From: Bacteroidales bacterium
Lineage (GTDB): Bacteria > Bacteroidota > Bacteroidia > Bacteroidales > PUMT01
DNA: 50,036 nt
Direction: 5' to 3'
Assembly: GCA_007132225.1 (NCBI GenBank)
Contig: SLPB01000099.1
Span: 1 to 50,036, forward strand
Made by a program: the position numbers and the translations under genes. Positions 1 to 7,793 of the stretch are shown here, in pieces (position 1 is the first letter of the stretch; the number at the start of each line of letters is the position of its first letter). The notes below the pieces were generated by a model that was not told the DNA's origin, did no database searches, and saw nothing but the letters and a program-made list of their open reading frames with translations.

Positions 1-11
1 CTGATTTATAC

Positions 12-121
12 GAATGAATCGTCCATGACGATATTTTCAATATCTTCACAAAATACAATGAAAATATTGTCATGGTAAGATCCATAAGACCAATGATTTA
101 GTATTAATATTTACTTATGAA
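12..121. repeat. 110-bp dispersed repeat, copy 1, with 17-bp hairpin
   Basis: This 110-bp segment recurs at 23759-23868 with a single difference (position 103, g here and a there). Inside it, 23-39 and 59-75 form a 17-bp inverted repeat (CCATGACGATATTTTCA / TGAAAATATTGTCATGG) around a 19-nt loop. The only non-Watson-Crick pair is G-T, which is tolerated in RNA, so the structure would be a full 17-bp stem if transcribed. The repeat ends just past an ATG that serves here as the acyl-CoA reductase start. In the other copy the same ATG leads nowhere useful and the repeat stands before the tmRNA promoter. It could be a small non-autonomous mobile element or a duplicated leader; no transposase is nearby. 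Confidence 0.9.
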
Positions 122-1193
122 TTTAAAAGATAAAACGGAAGTATTTGAGAAACTCGGAATATTTCTTGAACAATTTACTGACACCGGTAAGGACAACTCC
201 GGGATACCATGGCTGGAAGAACTCAATAACAGGTTCTTCCAGCCAATGGAATCGGTAATCCAAAGCAGCCATATACATAATCCCTGGTTTACTGAGGATA
301 ACGTGCGGCTTGCTTTGGGAAATATTGGAAAAGCTCTTAATGCAGAAGATATCGTAAACTGGCTTAGCTGTTACAAAGTGCCGGAAAAACAGGGTGAACC
401 AAAAACAGTGGCAGTGATCATGGCAGGCAATATACCGCTGGCCGGTTTTCATGACATGCTTTGTGTCCTGCTTTCAGGACATAAGCTTCTAGGGAAGCTC
501 TCTATTAAAGATGAACAGCTTCCCAAAATTATAGCTGAAATAATATGTTTCCTAAATAGCGACTTTGCTAACATAATAAAATTCAAAGAAAGCCGGTTAA
601 ATAATTTTGATGCAGTAATTGCTACAGGCAGTGGTAACACCTCAAGATATTTTGATTACTATTTTGGGAAATATCCCAATATAATAAGGAAAAACAGGAG
701 TTCAGTTGCCATTATTGATGGTTCTGAAACCGATGAGGACCTGCATCTGCTATCCGATGATGTTTTCAGATATTTCGGACTTGGTTGCAGATCTGTATCC
801 AGTTTATTTGTTCCCGAAAATTATGACTTCAAAAATATGCTTCAATCATTTTCGGGATACAGCTTTTTAATAAATCACAATCAGTGGGCAAACAATTATG
901 AATATCAGAAAGCGGTTCACCTCATTGATAAAATAGCCCACCTGGATACCGGATTCCTGCTGCTTAAAGAGGATAAATCATTTTCTTCTCCAATTGCAGT
1001 AATAACCTACCGTGTAGCCAAAAGTACTGCAGAAGCCTTTGAAATTACCGTCAAAGAGAAAGATAAACTGCAATGTGTCGTCGGCAATTCAAACCTGTCC
1101 GGCAAATTAGTCCCTTTTGGGAAAGCACAGGAACCCGGATTGACCGACTATGCAGATAATGTCGACACAATGGAATTTTTACTAAATCTTTAG
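117..1193 (+). CDS. acyl-CoA reductase (LuxC family)
   Basis: The 358-residue protein resembles the LuxC/acyl-CoA reductase family, which reduces activated fatty acyl groups to aldehydes with NAD(P)H through an ALDH-like fold. Visible family features are the nucleotide-binding-like stretch MAGNIPLAGFHDML near residues 102-115, ATGSGNTSRYF near 169-179, and GLGCRSVSS near 221-229. Cys224 is a good candidate for the acyl-thioester nucleophile. The ATG at 117 lies in the last bases of the 110-bp repeat, so the leader and probably the promoter come from that repeat. The next gene starts 6 bp downstream, which suggests cotranscription. No luciferase genes are present; in Bacteroidota such reductases occur outside bioluminescence, and the substrate here is unknown. 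Confidence 0.8.
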   Translation: MNLKDKTEVFEKLGIFLEQFTDTGKDNSGIPWLEELNNRFFQPMESVIQSSHIHNPWFTEDNVRLALGNIGKALNAEDIVNWLSCYKVPEKQGEPKTVAVIMAGNIPLAGFHDMLCVLLSGHKLLGKLSIKDEQLPKIIAEIICFLNSDFANIIKFKESRLNNFDAVIATGSGNTSRYFDYYFGKYPNIIRKNRSSVAIIDGSETDEDLHLLSDDVFRYFGLGCRSVSSLFVPENYDFKNMLQSFSGYSFLINHNQWANNYEYQKAVHLIDKIAHLDTGFLLLKEDKSFSSPIAVITYRVAKSTAEAFEITVKEKDKLQCVVGNSNLSGKLVPFGKAQEPGLTDYADNVDTMEFLLNL

Positions 1194-1199
1194 GAGAAT

Positions 1200-1628
1200 A
1201 TGATTTACAGGTTAAGACTTTTGGGTGCAGGAAAAGAACCTTTCTACAGGGATTTTGAAATTAAATCAACACAGACTTTTTATGATTTTCATCTCGCAAT
1301 ACAAAATGAATTAAATTTTGATAAAACTCAAATGGCTTCTTTTTATCTCTCCAACAATAACTGGGAACAGGGCCTGGAAATTAATATTTTCGATATGTCT
1401 GAAGATACCTATACCCCGGTTATTATAATGGACAGCACTCAGTTGTGTGAGTTACTCTCAGAAGAAAACAGGCGCCTGTTATACGTTTTTGATTTTTTCT
1501 CTAACCGAAAATTTTATATTGAGTTGGTTGATATCTGTTCTTCTCAAGAGAAGAAGGCCTATCCTTACTGCCTGGAACGAAAAGGTAATCCCCCAAAACA
1601 AATAATTATTGATGATCCGGGTAAATAA
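1200..1628 (+). CDS. PRiA4b ORF-3-like protein (IS1096 passenger TnpR-like family)
   Basis: This 142-residue protein begins MIYRLRLLGAGKEPFYRDFEI and continues with a 'tFydfHlaIqnelnFd..hmasFyl' pattern. That pattern is typical of the plasmid pRiA4b ORF-3 family, often labelled IS1096 element passenger TnpR family protein. The fold is small and beta-rich and its function is not established. Despite the database name, nothing here indicates an insertion sequence: there is no transposase and there are no terminal repeats. AGGAG at 1192-1196 lies 3 nt before the ATG and overlaps the acyl-CoA reductase stop codon, so translation is probably coupled to the upstream gene. Residues 95-142 are Lys/Pro-rich and end in a charged tail. 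Confidence 0.7.
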   Translation: MIYRLRLLGAGKEPFYRDFEIKSTQTFYDFHLAIQNELNFDKTQMASFYLSNNNWEQGLEINIFDMSEDTYTPVIIMDSTQLCELLSEENRRLLYVFDFFSNRKFYIELVDICSSQEKKAYPYCLERKGNPPKQIIIDDPGK

Positions 1629-1655
1629 ACCCTGACTGATAAAGAAAGTTTGCAG

Positions 1656-2606
1656 GTGAAGAATAATCCCAGCCAATATCTGATTGTGATAACAGGACCA
1701 ACCGGTGTAGGTAAAACGCAGGTCAGTACTGATATTGCTTCCACATTTAAAGCACCGGTAATTTCAGCAGATTCAAGACAATTTTACAGGGAAATGAAAA
1801 TAGGCACTGCTGTTCCTGCGCCAACACAGCTGGAAAAAGCCAGGCATTATTTCATAGGCAACCTGTCAATACATGATTACTATAATGCAAGCATGTTTGA
1901 AGTTGAATCCCTGGACCTTCTAACAAAATTATTCACAGAAACAAACCTGATACTGATGACCGGTGGTTCATGTCTTTATCTGGATGCAGTCTGCCAGGGA
2001 ATAGACGACCTGCCCCCGGTTGATCCCGGCATAAGAAAAGATATCGCAGCCGAATACCACTCAAAGGGGTTAAGCTGGTTAAGACAAAAGTTAAAAATGC
2101 TTGATCCTGATCATTATGAGATTGTAGATCTGAAAAACCCCAACCGGATGCTTAAAGCTATAGAAATAAGCCTTATGACCGGCAGACCCTATTCCTCCTT
2201 TCTTACCCGTGAAAAAAAAGAGAGAAAATTTAATATTGTCAAAATAGGTCTTAATCTTGAGAGAAAAGAACTGTACGATAAAATAAACAGTCGTGTGGAT
2301 GAAATGATTGAAATGGGTTTACCTGAAGAAGCAAAGGACCTTTACCGGTTCAGACATCTGAATGCATTGAACACCGTGGGATATAAGGAGTTATTTTTGT
2401 ATATCGAAGGTAAAACCAGTCTCGGCAGAGCTATAGAGCTTATAAAGCGCAACAGTCGCAGATATGCAAAAAGGCAACTTACATGGCTGGCAAAAGATAA
2501 AGAAATAACATGGTTTCATCCTTCTGATTTACAAGGAATAATAAAACTCATAGAAAAACAGACCGGCATAAATCCCCAACAGCATTCGGCAGACAAAAGA
2601 ACATGA
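1656..2606 (+). CDS. miaA: tRNA dimethylallyltransferase
   Basis: MiaA transfers a dimethylallyl group to N6 of A37 in tRNAs that read UNN codons. The P-loop GPTGVGKT is near the N-terminus, followed by the DSRQFYREMKIGTA motif and the conserved TGGSCLYLDAVCQG segment. The C-terminal part carries the RNA-binding R-M-E-like motif (NPNRMLKAIEI) and NTVGYKEL. The length, about 316 residues, is normal. No ATG is available at the N-terminus: GTG 1656 is chosen, and TTG 1650 would add two residues. The gene follows the PRiA4-like gene by 27 bp, and its stop overlaps the start of the NUDIX gene (ATGA), which indicates one operon. Confidence 0.95.
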   Translation: MKNNPSQYLIVITGPTGVGKTQVSTDIASTFKAPVISADSRQFYREMKIGTAVPAPTQLEKARHYFIGNLSIHDYYNASMFEVESLDLLTKLFTETNLILMTGGSCLYLDAVCQGIDDLPPVDPGIRKDIAAEYHSKGLSWLRQKLKMLDPDHYEIVDLKNPNRMLKAIEISLMTGRPYSSFLTREKKERKFNIVKIGLNLERKELYDKINSRVDEMIEMGLPEEAKDLYRFRHLNALNTVGYKELFLYIEGKTSLGRAIELIKRNSRRYAKRQLTWLAKDKEITWFHPSDLQGIIKLIEKQTGINPQQHSADKRT

Positions 2607-3109
2607 AAGTCACATCTTTACAAAAAATACAGATGAATGAAAAAAACAATTCCGGCAAATTCATAATAAGGGTCTACGGACTACTGATCAATGAACAAAA
2701 AGAGGTCCTCCTAAGCGATGAATACAGATATGATATGAGAATGACCAAATTTCCGGGTGGTGGATTAGAGTTCGGGGAGGGTCCTGAGGAATGCCTGCTT
2801 CGTGAGGCAATTGAAGAATTCGGTCAGCCAGCAGAAATAATAAATCACTTCTATACTACGGGTTTTTTCCAGAAAGCCATGTTTTTCGATAACCATCAGC
2901 TGATAAGTATATACTACAGGATAAAAATGAAGGAAAAAATTTCATTTGCCATTTCCGGCACTCCTTTTGATTTTGCCACAGAAAAGAATGGAAGCCAGTC
3001 CTTCAGGTGGAAAAAACTGGAAAAGCTTAATGAACAAGACCTTAGCTTCGCGGTTGATAAATTTGTGGCCAAAAGATTAAGTAATCAATATAAAGCAGGT
3101 GTTATCTGA
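2603..3109 (+). CDS. NUDIX hydrolase
   Basis: This 168-residue protein belongs to the NUDIX family, which cleaves nucleoside diphosphates linked to another moiety. The full Nudix box is present at about residues 53-75: G-x5-E, then x7, then REAIEEFGQ, with the catalytic Glu cluster intact. The PGGGLEFGEG lead-in resembles 8-oxo-dGTP/ADP-ribose-type members, but the substrate cannot be assigned. The start codon overlaps the miaA stop by 4 bp, so it is the last gene of the miaA operon. An internal ATG eleven codons in (MNEKNN) is an alternative start. The next gene, the sigma factor, converges from the other strand. Confidence 0.88.
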   Translation: MKVTSLQKIQMNEKNNSGKFIIRVYGLLINEQKEVLLSDEYRYDMRMTKFPGGGLEFGEGPEECLLREAIEEFGQPAEIINHFYTTGFFQKAMFFDNHQLISIYYRIKMKEKISFAISGTPFDFATEKNGSQSFRWKKLEKLNEQDLSFAVDKFVAKRLSNQYKAGVI

Positions 3110-3202
3110 GTAACAGAATAAGGCAATAACCGGGTTATCATATCATCATAATTGACATGGCCGCCTGGTTGATCCCAAAATGGTAATCAGGGAACTAACT
3201 TT

Positions 3203-3709
3203 CTATGGCTTATTTTCATCAAGAGCATTCATAAGTTTTTTTCTGGAAAAGAATATCCGGCTTTTAACAGTTCCTATGTTAAGGTTCATTGCTTCACCAA
3301 TTTCCTTGTATTTATAACCTGATGTATACATTTTGAAAGGAATTCTGAACCCATCTTCAAGTGATTCAACTTTTTTGTTTATCTCCTTCAGCAATATCCC
3401 GCTATCGGGTTTGGAGGCTGATGATTCTCCGGCTTTATTAAGAAAATACAAATCTTTTGTATTGTCGTAAGTTGTGTTTTGTTTCATCTTCCTTCTATAA
3501 TTATTAATAAAAATATTTTTTAAAATGGTGAATGTCCACGCCTGTATATTGGATTGGTCTGCAAACTGTTCACGATGTGTCAGGGCCTTAAGAAAGGTTT
3601 CCTGAACAAGATCACATGCATCATCATAATTGGCTGTAAGGCTATAGGCAAAACGTGTGAGATTCTTTTCAAGCCCCACAAGTTGCTGATTGAATTCAGT
3701 TGCAGTCAT
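3203..3709 (-). CDS. ECF-type RNA polymerase sigma factor
   Basis: This 168-residue protein is an extracytoplasmic-function sigma factor with only regions 2 and 4. Region 2 contains the typical YDDACDLVQETFLKAL and NIQAWTFTILKNIFINNYRR. Region 4 contains YKEIGEAMNLNIGTVKSRIFFSRKKL, a helix-turn-helix that would read the -35 element. The ORF could begin further upstream, but the ATG at 3709 (MTATEFNQQL) fits the family N-terminus, so I use it. No anti-sigma gene is adjacent. It is divergently oriented from the csbD small-protein cassette across a 737-bp region, so regulation of that cassette is a reasonable inference. It has not been shown. Confidence 0.9.
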   Translation of the reverse strand: MTATEFNQQLVGLEKNLTRFAYSLTANYDDACDLVQETFLKALTHREQFADQSNIQAWTFTILKNIFINNYRRKMKQNTTYDNTKDLYFLNKAGESSASKPDSGILLKEINKKVESLEDGFRIPFKMYTSGYKYKEIGEAMNLNIGTVKSRIFFSRKKLMNALDENKP

Positions 3710-4030
3710 GGCTTTTTGAAGTTTAATATTATACATATAACAGGTATGATCAAGGAGTTGCCATCTAAACATAAAAATGCCTTCATTTAAACTTGCATAA
3801 ATATGACATGAAGCCGGATCACACTATCTTGATCTATGTCAAAAAATAATCCAAAAACATAAAACAAAAACATTCCGGGGAAGATGGTAAAAAGAAAAAA
3901 CAGAGTCGGGTATAAGTGATCGAACTGATTAAGAAGTGGTCTAACTAATTAAGGATGGTGACTTAACCGGAATATTATTTGAATTATGTCCAATTAAAAA
4001 TCCTGTTTAATAGTAGTATTTTAACTCTTT

Positions 4031-4052
4031 ATTTAGTTATTAATAACTAAAT
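4031..4052. repeat. perfect 22-bp palindrome
   Basis: The sequence reads ATTTAGTTA-TTAA-TAACTAAAT, identical on both strands over 22 bp. It lies about 320 bp upstream of the ECF sigma start and about 400 bp upstream of csbD. It is AT-rich, so chance is possible, but 11 perfect base pairs make it a candidate dimer binding site. Confidence 0.5.
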
Positions 4053-4223
4053 GCCGCTAAATAAAACTGGTGATTTATTTCACGCAGGATCAATTAATGT
4101 AGAATTACCACCACAATTTCACCAATTTCCACATATTAGATTTTTAAATCAATTTTATGACTAATATAAGTGACCGGCAAAACGCAACCGGAAGGCCAGA
4201 AATGAATCAGCTGTCACACAAGC

Positions 4224-4291
4224 AGGCGTGTTAAGTGACATTAATCAGGCATGTTAAGTGACATTAATCAGGCATGTTAAGTGACATAATC
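4224..4291. repeat. 23-bp tandem repeat, three copies
   Basis: Three head-to-tail copies of AGGCATGTTAAGTGACATTAATC are present. Copy 1 (4224-4246) has one substitution (GCG for GCA), copy 2 (4247-4269) is exact, and copy 3 (4270-4291) lacks one T. The period of about two helical turns would place identical faces side by side, as in iteron-like or multimeric operator arrays. It ends about 155 bp upstream of the csbD start. Confidence 0.9.
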
Positions 4292-4446
4292 AAAAATATA
4301 ATTATGCATTATAATACTTAATCATTTCGAAAGTTCTCCGGAATCAGCCATGTTTAATAAATTATGGCACGATATTTTCTTTATCTGAAATAATTACCAT
4401 GATCAATCAACAATACCAATTTAATAACCTGTAAAATCTTAATGCA

Positions 4447-4632
4447 ATGGAAAAATTACAAATTAAAGGAAACTGGAATCAGATTAAAGGCAAGCTAAAA
4501 CAGAATTACGCCAATCTGACCGATGACGACCTTACCTATGTTGAAGGCAAGGAAGAGGAACTCCTTGGAAGGCTCCAGGAAAAAACCGGCAAATCAAAAG
4601 ATGAGTTAAAAAAAGAAATCAATAAAATGTAG
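4447..4632 (+). CDS. CsbD family stress protein
   Basis: This 61-residue hydrophilic protein matches the CsbD family along its length ([23 protein letters not shown]...[26 protein letters not shown]). CsbD-like proteins are induced by general or envelope stress in many bacteria; their molecular role is not known. It is the first gene of a run of five very small genes on the plus strand, most of which encode membrane or lipid-anchored proteins. That supports a stress-induced envelope cassette. It faces the divergent ECF sigma gene. Confidence 0.9.
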   Translation: MEKLQIKGNWNQIKGKLKQNYANLTDDDLTYVEGKEEELLGRLQEKTGKSKDELKKEINKM

Positions 4633-4636
4633 CCAA

Positions 4637-4786
4637 ATGAGAGGATTATTGTACATAATCGCAGTTATCCTAATAATAGGATGGCTTTTGGGTGCTTTTG
4701 TTTTCTCATTGGGACACCTGATCCATATACTGCTGGTTTTTGCAGTTATTTCAATCCTGTTAACCCTTATAAGGGGAAGGTACTGA
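4637..4786 (+). CDS. Lmo0937-like small membrane protein
   Basis: This 49-codon ORF starts 4 bp after the csbD stop and is shorter than usual gene-caller limits. The protein begins MRGLLYIIAVILIIGWLLG, has two hydrophobic segments (about residues 4-24 and 28-42) joined by a short polar turn, and ends in the basic tail LIRGRY. This is the pattern of the lmo0937 family of tiny membrane proteins, which often accompany CsbD and other stress genes. Its function is unknown. The tight spacing argues for cotranscription with csbD. Confidence 0.8.
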   Translation: MRGLLYIIAVILIIGWLLGAFVFSLGHLIHILLVFAVISILLTLIRGRY

Positions 4787-4854
4787 CTTTAAAGTTTAAA
4801 TGAGCAACAGCATTTTTCTATGTATTCCCGGCACATATACAAAATCATTTCATA

Positions 4855-5034
4855 ATGGAAAAAATCAGGTTGCATTTAATAGCCATGCTTATGCTGGTAA
4901 TATTAATGTTAAATGGCTGTTCTGCCATTGAAAAAATATTTGAGGCTGGTTTCTGGGCCGGTCTCATTGCAGCAATTATACTTTTCATTGTTATTTTGGT
5001 TATTATCATGATAATAAAAGCTGTTTCAAAATAA
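4855..5034 (+). CDS. small predicted lipoprotein with C-terminal transmembrane segment
   Basis: This 59-residue ORF begins MEKIRLHLIAMLMLVILMLNGCS. A hydrophobic signal is followed by a lipobox-like LNGC, so Cys22 could be lipidated by signal peptidase II processing. After a short linker (SAIEKIFEAGFW) comes a strongly hydrophobic stretch of about 25 residues (GLIAAIILFIVILVIIMII) ending in KAVSK. The result would be a tiny protein with a lipid anchor and a membrane helix. Similar Bacteroidota proteins are sometimes mislabelled phosphatidate cytidylyltransferase; nothing here supports that enzymatic activity. Confidence 0.7.
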   Translation: MEKIRLHLIAMLMLVILMLNGCSAIEKIFEAGFWAGLIAAIILFIVILVIIMIIKAVSK

Positions 5035-5083
5035 TTATTAAAATAGCTGGTCTGATAATTCCATTACAAAAAAATCAAAGGTT

Positions 5084-5293
5084 ATGAAAACAGCAGGAAT
5101 TGTTTTATTAGTACTCGGAATAATCGGAACAGTTACTTTCGGCATCGAGGCTATCCAGCAATCGGAAACTATTTCCTTTCTTGGAATTGAAATAGCTGCA
5201 ACCACTGCAAACTGGACACCTGTAATTATAAGTGCACTTGTTTTAGTGGTTGGTATTATTCTGATGAGCGCCGGAAGAAAGCAGGCTGCATAA
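5084..5293 (+). CDS. small two-TM membrane protein of the stress cassette
   Basis: The 69-residue protein has two transmembrane helices, about residues 4-22 (GIVLLVLGIIGTVTFG) and 45-62 (PVIISALVLVVGIILMS). A short loop (IEAIQQSETISFLGIEIAATTANW) separates them, and a basic tail GRKQAA follows. I recognise no named family with confidence, although DUF3185-like proteins have this layout. It sits between the lipoprotein and DUF1328 genes, all on the same strand with gaps of 50-160 bp. Confidence 0.75.
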   Translation: MKTAGIVLLVLGIIGTVTFGIEAIQQSETISFLGIEIAATTANWTPVIISALVLVVGIILMSAGRKQAA

Positions 5294-5360
5294 CGGAATA
5301 AATGCAGCAGATTTGTCTAGCGGACTGGATACACAAATACTGGTTTTAAATAATAACATC

Positions 5361-5380
5361 CCGGTTATTTTTTTAACCGG
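5361..5380 (+). other. hairpin CCGGTTA-N6-TAACCGG inside the small-gene cassette
   Basis: A 7-bp perfect stem surrounds a loop of six T residues. No U-tract follows, so it is not a canonical terminator. It may be a processing or mRNA-stability structure between the 69-residue gene and the DUF1328 gene. Confidence 0.45.
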
Positions 5381-5449
5381 AGTTAATCTTATGGCAAAAG
5401 CCATATTAACGGCATAATAAATCCTTTTTATTAACTAAATTCTGATAAT

Positions 5450-5617
5450 ATGATAAGATTGATTATTACTTTTCTTATTATTGCTCTTGTTGCAGCTTTC
5501 TTTGGATTTGGTGGTATTGCCGAAGGTGCCGCATCTATTGCACAGGTACTTTTTTATATTTTTATTGTTCTTTTCCTTCTGAGTCTTATCGCCGGTGGTG
5601 TGAGGGGGTGGAGATAG
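5450..5617 (+). CDS. DUF1328 family small membrane protein
   Basis: This 55-residue ORF begins MIRLIITFLIIALVAAFFGFGG and contains GIAEGAASIAQVLFYIF, then LLSLIAGGVRGWR. It fits the DUF1328 (YtjA) family, whose members are about 55 residues with two helices and a central G-x-A-xx-A-x-IA motif. DUF1328 genes often sit beside CsbD and other stress genes, as here. It closes the five-gene cassette; the next gene is on the opposite strand. Its function is unknown. Confidence 0.85.
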   Translation: MIRLIITFLIIALVAAFFGFGGIAEGAASIAQVLFYIFIVLFLLSLIAGGVRGWR

Positions 5618-5667
5618 ATGAATGGCGGAACACTATGAGAGTCCTGTGAGGGGAACATGTTTTTAGT

Positions 5668-6816
5668 TCATCCTGATCCGGTTATACCAGATATCCGGTA
5701 TACCAGTTCTTCTATTCCGTTCACCATTGCATCCCAGGAATACTTCTTTTTTTCAATTTTAATATTTTCGGCAAAATAGTCCGCACGGTTATTTTCATAA
5801 AAGTCGGCTATTGCTGCTGCAATTTTATCAGGTTCTTTTTCACACACATACCCGGTCATTCTATTTCGTACCACTTCCATTAGTCCACCTACATTGGTTA
5901 CCAGCACAGGCTTATCATATTGATATGCAATAGGCGTAATACCGCTCTGGGTGGCTCTTAAATAGGGAAGGACCACAAGGTCTGAAGCTGCAAAGTAATG
6001 CCTGACATCATCTTTGGGAATAAAACTTCTGGTAAACAGGACTTTTTGATCCAATCCAAGGTCTTTTACCATATCAAGGTATCTGTTCTCCTTTTCATAG
6101 AATTCTCCTGCAACAAGCAGTTTAAGATTTAAATGGTTTAGTTTTTCACTGGCCAGTGAATGCAGCAAAAGTTCAAGGCCTTTATACTGCCTGATGATAC
6201 CAAAGAAAAGCAGATAGTTCCTTTCCGGATCCAGTTTCAGATAATCACATGCCACCTGCCTTGATACAGGCTCGCCGAAAATATTATAGACAGGATGGGG
6301 TATCTGTTTTACCGGTTTATCAACTCCTGATTTCTTAAGATCTTCTGATACACTGGATGATAAAGTGATGAATCCGTGACATGAATTTAAAAAGTACTTG
6401 CCAAGACTATTGCTGGCCGGCATACGTTCATGAGGGTTTATATTATGAAGCAACCCGATAACGGTGGTGTTCACCTCTCTTTTTATTACCCTTATAATAG
6501 TTCCCAGTGCCGGTGCAAAAAAAGGCATCCAATAATGCACAATAATGCAGTCGGGCTTTATTTTAGCTGCTTCCCTGGCAGTCAAATACCAGCTTACCGG
6601 GTTAATAGAATTAATGAGCCGTCTTGAAGGGTTAGTGGTTTTAAGGGAATCTTTATCATACTGGGACTTGCCGGGAAAAAGCAGGGATGGATATTGTAAT
6701 GAAAACCCTATGATACTGACCTCATGCCTTTCATTAATGGCAGTAAAGAGAGAATCGTTGAAATTGGCAATACCTCCTCTGAACGGAGAGGAAGGTCCGA
6801 TAAGAAGGATCTTCAA
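5668..6816 (-). CDS. glycosyltransferase family 4
   Basis: The 382-residue protein has the GT-B layout of family 4 glycosyltransferases. The N-terminal acceptor half opens with LLIGPSSPFRGGIANFNDSL. The C-terminal nucleotide-sugar half carries LLFFGIIRQYKGLELLLHSL, LVVLPYLRATQSGITPIAYQYDKPVLVTNVGGLMEVV and a retaining-enzyme loop. The enzyme would add a sugar to a cell-surface polysaccharide or glycolipid; donor and acceptor are unknown. It lies 3 bp downstream of the GT2 gene on the same strand, so the two likely act on the same glycan. Confidence 0.9.
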   Translation of the reverse strand: MKILLIGPSSPFRGGIANFNDSLFTAINERHEVSIIGFSLQYPSLLFPGKSQYDKDSLKTTNPSRRLINSINPVSWYLTAREAAKIKPDCIIVHYWMPFFAPALGTIIRVIKREVNTTVIGLLHNINPHERMPASNSLGKYFLNSCHGFITLSSSVSEDLKKSGVDKPVKQIPHPVYNIFGEPVSRQVACDYLKLDPERNYLLFFGIIRQYKGLELLLHSLASEKLNHLNLKLLVAGEFYEKENRYLDMVKDLGLDQKVLFTRSFIPKDDVRHYFAASDLVVLPYLRATQSGITPIAYQYDKPVLVTNVGGLMEVVRNRMTGYVCEKEPDKIAAAIADFYENNRADYFAENIKIEKKKYSWDAMVNGIEELVYRISGITGSG

Positions 6817-6819
6817 AAG

Positions 6820-7773
6820 TTATAAATTTATTTTTTTTTCAATCTCATAGGTATCTTTAAATGGAGAATTTCTGGATATCATTTCTCCAAGGAACCCGGC
6901 CAGAAATAATTGAGTGCCTATTATCATTGCAGTTAATGAAAGATAGAAATAGGGACTTTCAGTTACCAGTGGGGCTCTGACTCCCTGATAAAGCAGCACT
7001 ATCTTCATGCCTCCCAGATATATCGCTGAAATAAGTCCAAAAATAAACATTAATGTTCCCAGTCCACCGAACAGATGCATGGGTCTTTTCCCGAATCTTG
7101 AAACAAAAGAAAGGGACAAAAGGTCAAGAAAACCATTAATAAATCGCTCAAAGCCAAATTTAGTCTCGCCATATTTCCTTTTATGATGTTTAACAATCTT
7201 CTCCCCAATATTTGAGAATCCGGCATCTTTAACCAGCAAGGGAATATAGCGGTGCATCTCACCATAGACCTCGATATTCTTAACAACTTCCTTCCGGTAA
7301 GCCTTTAATCCGCAGTTAAAATCATGAAGTCTGATACCGGTGGTGACACGGGCTGTAAAATTGAAAAACCTGCTGGGGATTTTCTTACTTAGAGGATCAT
7401 GCCTTTCCTTTTTCCATCCCGACACAAAATCATACCCATCTTCAACTATCATACGGTGCAGTTCGGGAATCTCACCAGGATCATCTTGCATGTCAGCATC
7501 CATAGTAATTATAACATCCCCTTCTGAAGCCCTGAAGCCTGTATATAAAGCACCTGATTTACCATAATTTCGCCTGAAACGTATTGCTTTTATCGATTTA
7601 CTCCGGGAAGCCAGTTGTTCAATAACCTGCCATGATTTGTCAATACTTCCGTCATCAACCAGTATAATTTCAAATAAGAAGGAATGTTCAACCATAACCC
7701 GGATTATCCAGTTAAGTAACTCCTCAAGAGACTCTTCTTCGTTGTATAAAGGTATAACAACAGATATATCCAT
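6820..7773 (-). CDS. glycosyltransferase family 2 with C-terminal membrane helices
   Basis: This 317-residue protein is a GT2 (GT-A) enzyme of the DPM1/ArnC-like type. The N-terminus has DISVVIPLYNEEESLEELL. The metal/nucleotide motifs LVDDGSIDKSW and MDADMQDDPGEIPEL follow, then GFRASEGDVI. Two transmembrane helices occupy about residues 235-260 and 275-300. Enzymes of this layout usually load a sugar onto polyprenyl phosphate for extracytoplasmic glycosylation. It precedes the GT4 gene by 3 bp and follows the DUF4199 gene by 20 bp, all on the minus strand. Confidence 0.9.
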   Translation of the reverse strand: MDISVVIPLYNEEESLEELLNWIIRVMVEHSFLFEIILVDDGSIDKSWQVIEQLASRSKSIKAIRFRRNYGKSGALYTGFRASEGDVIITMDADMQDDPGEIPELHRMIVEDGYDFVSGWKKERHDPLSKKIPSRFFNFTARVTTGIRLHDFNCGLKAYRKEVVKNIEVYGEMHRYIPLLVKDAGFSNIGEKIVKHHKRKYGETKFGFERFINGFLDLLSLSFVSRFGKRPMHLFGGLGTLMFIFGLISAIYLGGMKIVLLYQGVRAPLVTESPYFYLSLTAMIIGTQLFLAGFLGEMISRNSPFKDTYEIEKKINL

Positions 7774-7793
7774 TAATCAAAATTTTAACCCGG

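Larger units (their letters stand above)
3710..4446. other. long divergent intergenic region between ECF sigma and csbD
   Basis: The region holds 737 bp with no convincing gene. It is AT-rich and contains a perfect 22-bp palindrome (4031-4052) and a 23-bp tandem repeat (4224-4291). The 8-mer TAAGTGAC also appears once more near 4167. Promoters for the sigma gene (leftward) and for csbD (rightward) must lie here, but I could not find a confident TAnnTTTG element for either. That would fit use of an alternative sigma factor. Confidence 0.6.

Noticed and set aside
1200-1628. Evidence of an insertion sequence, from the IS1096 passenger label
   Set aside because: The family name is historical; there is no transposase, inverted terminal repeat or target duplication around the gene.
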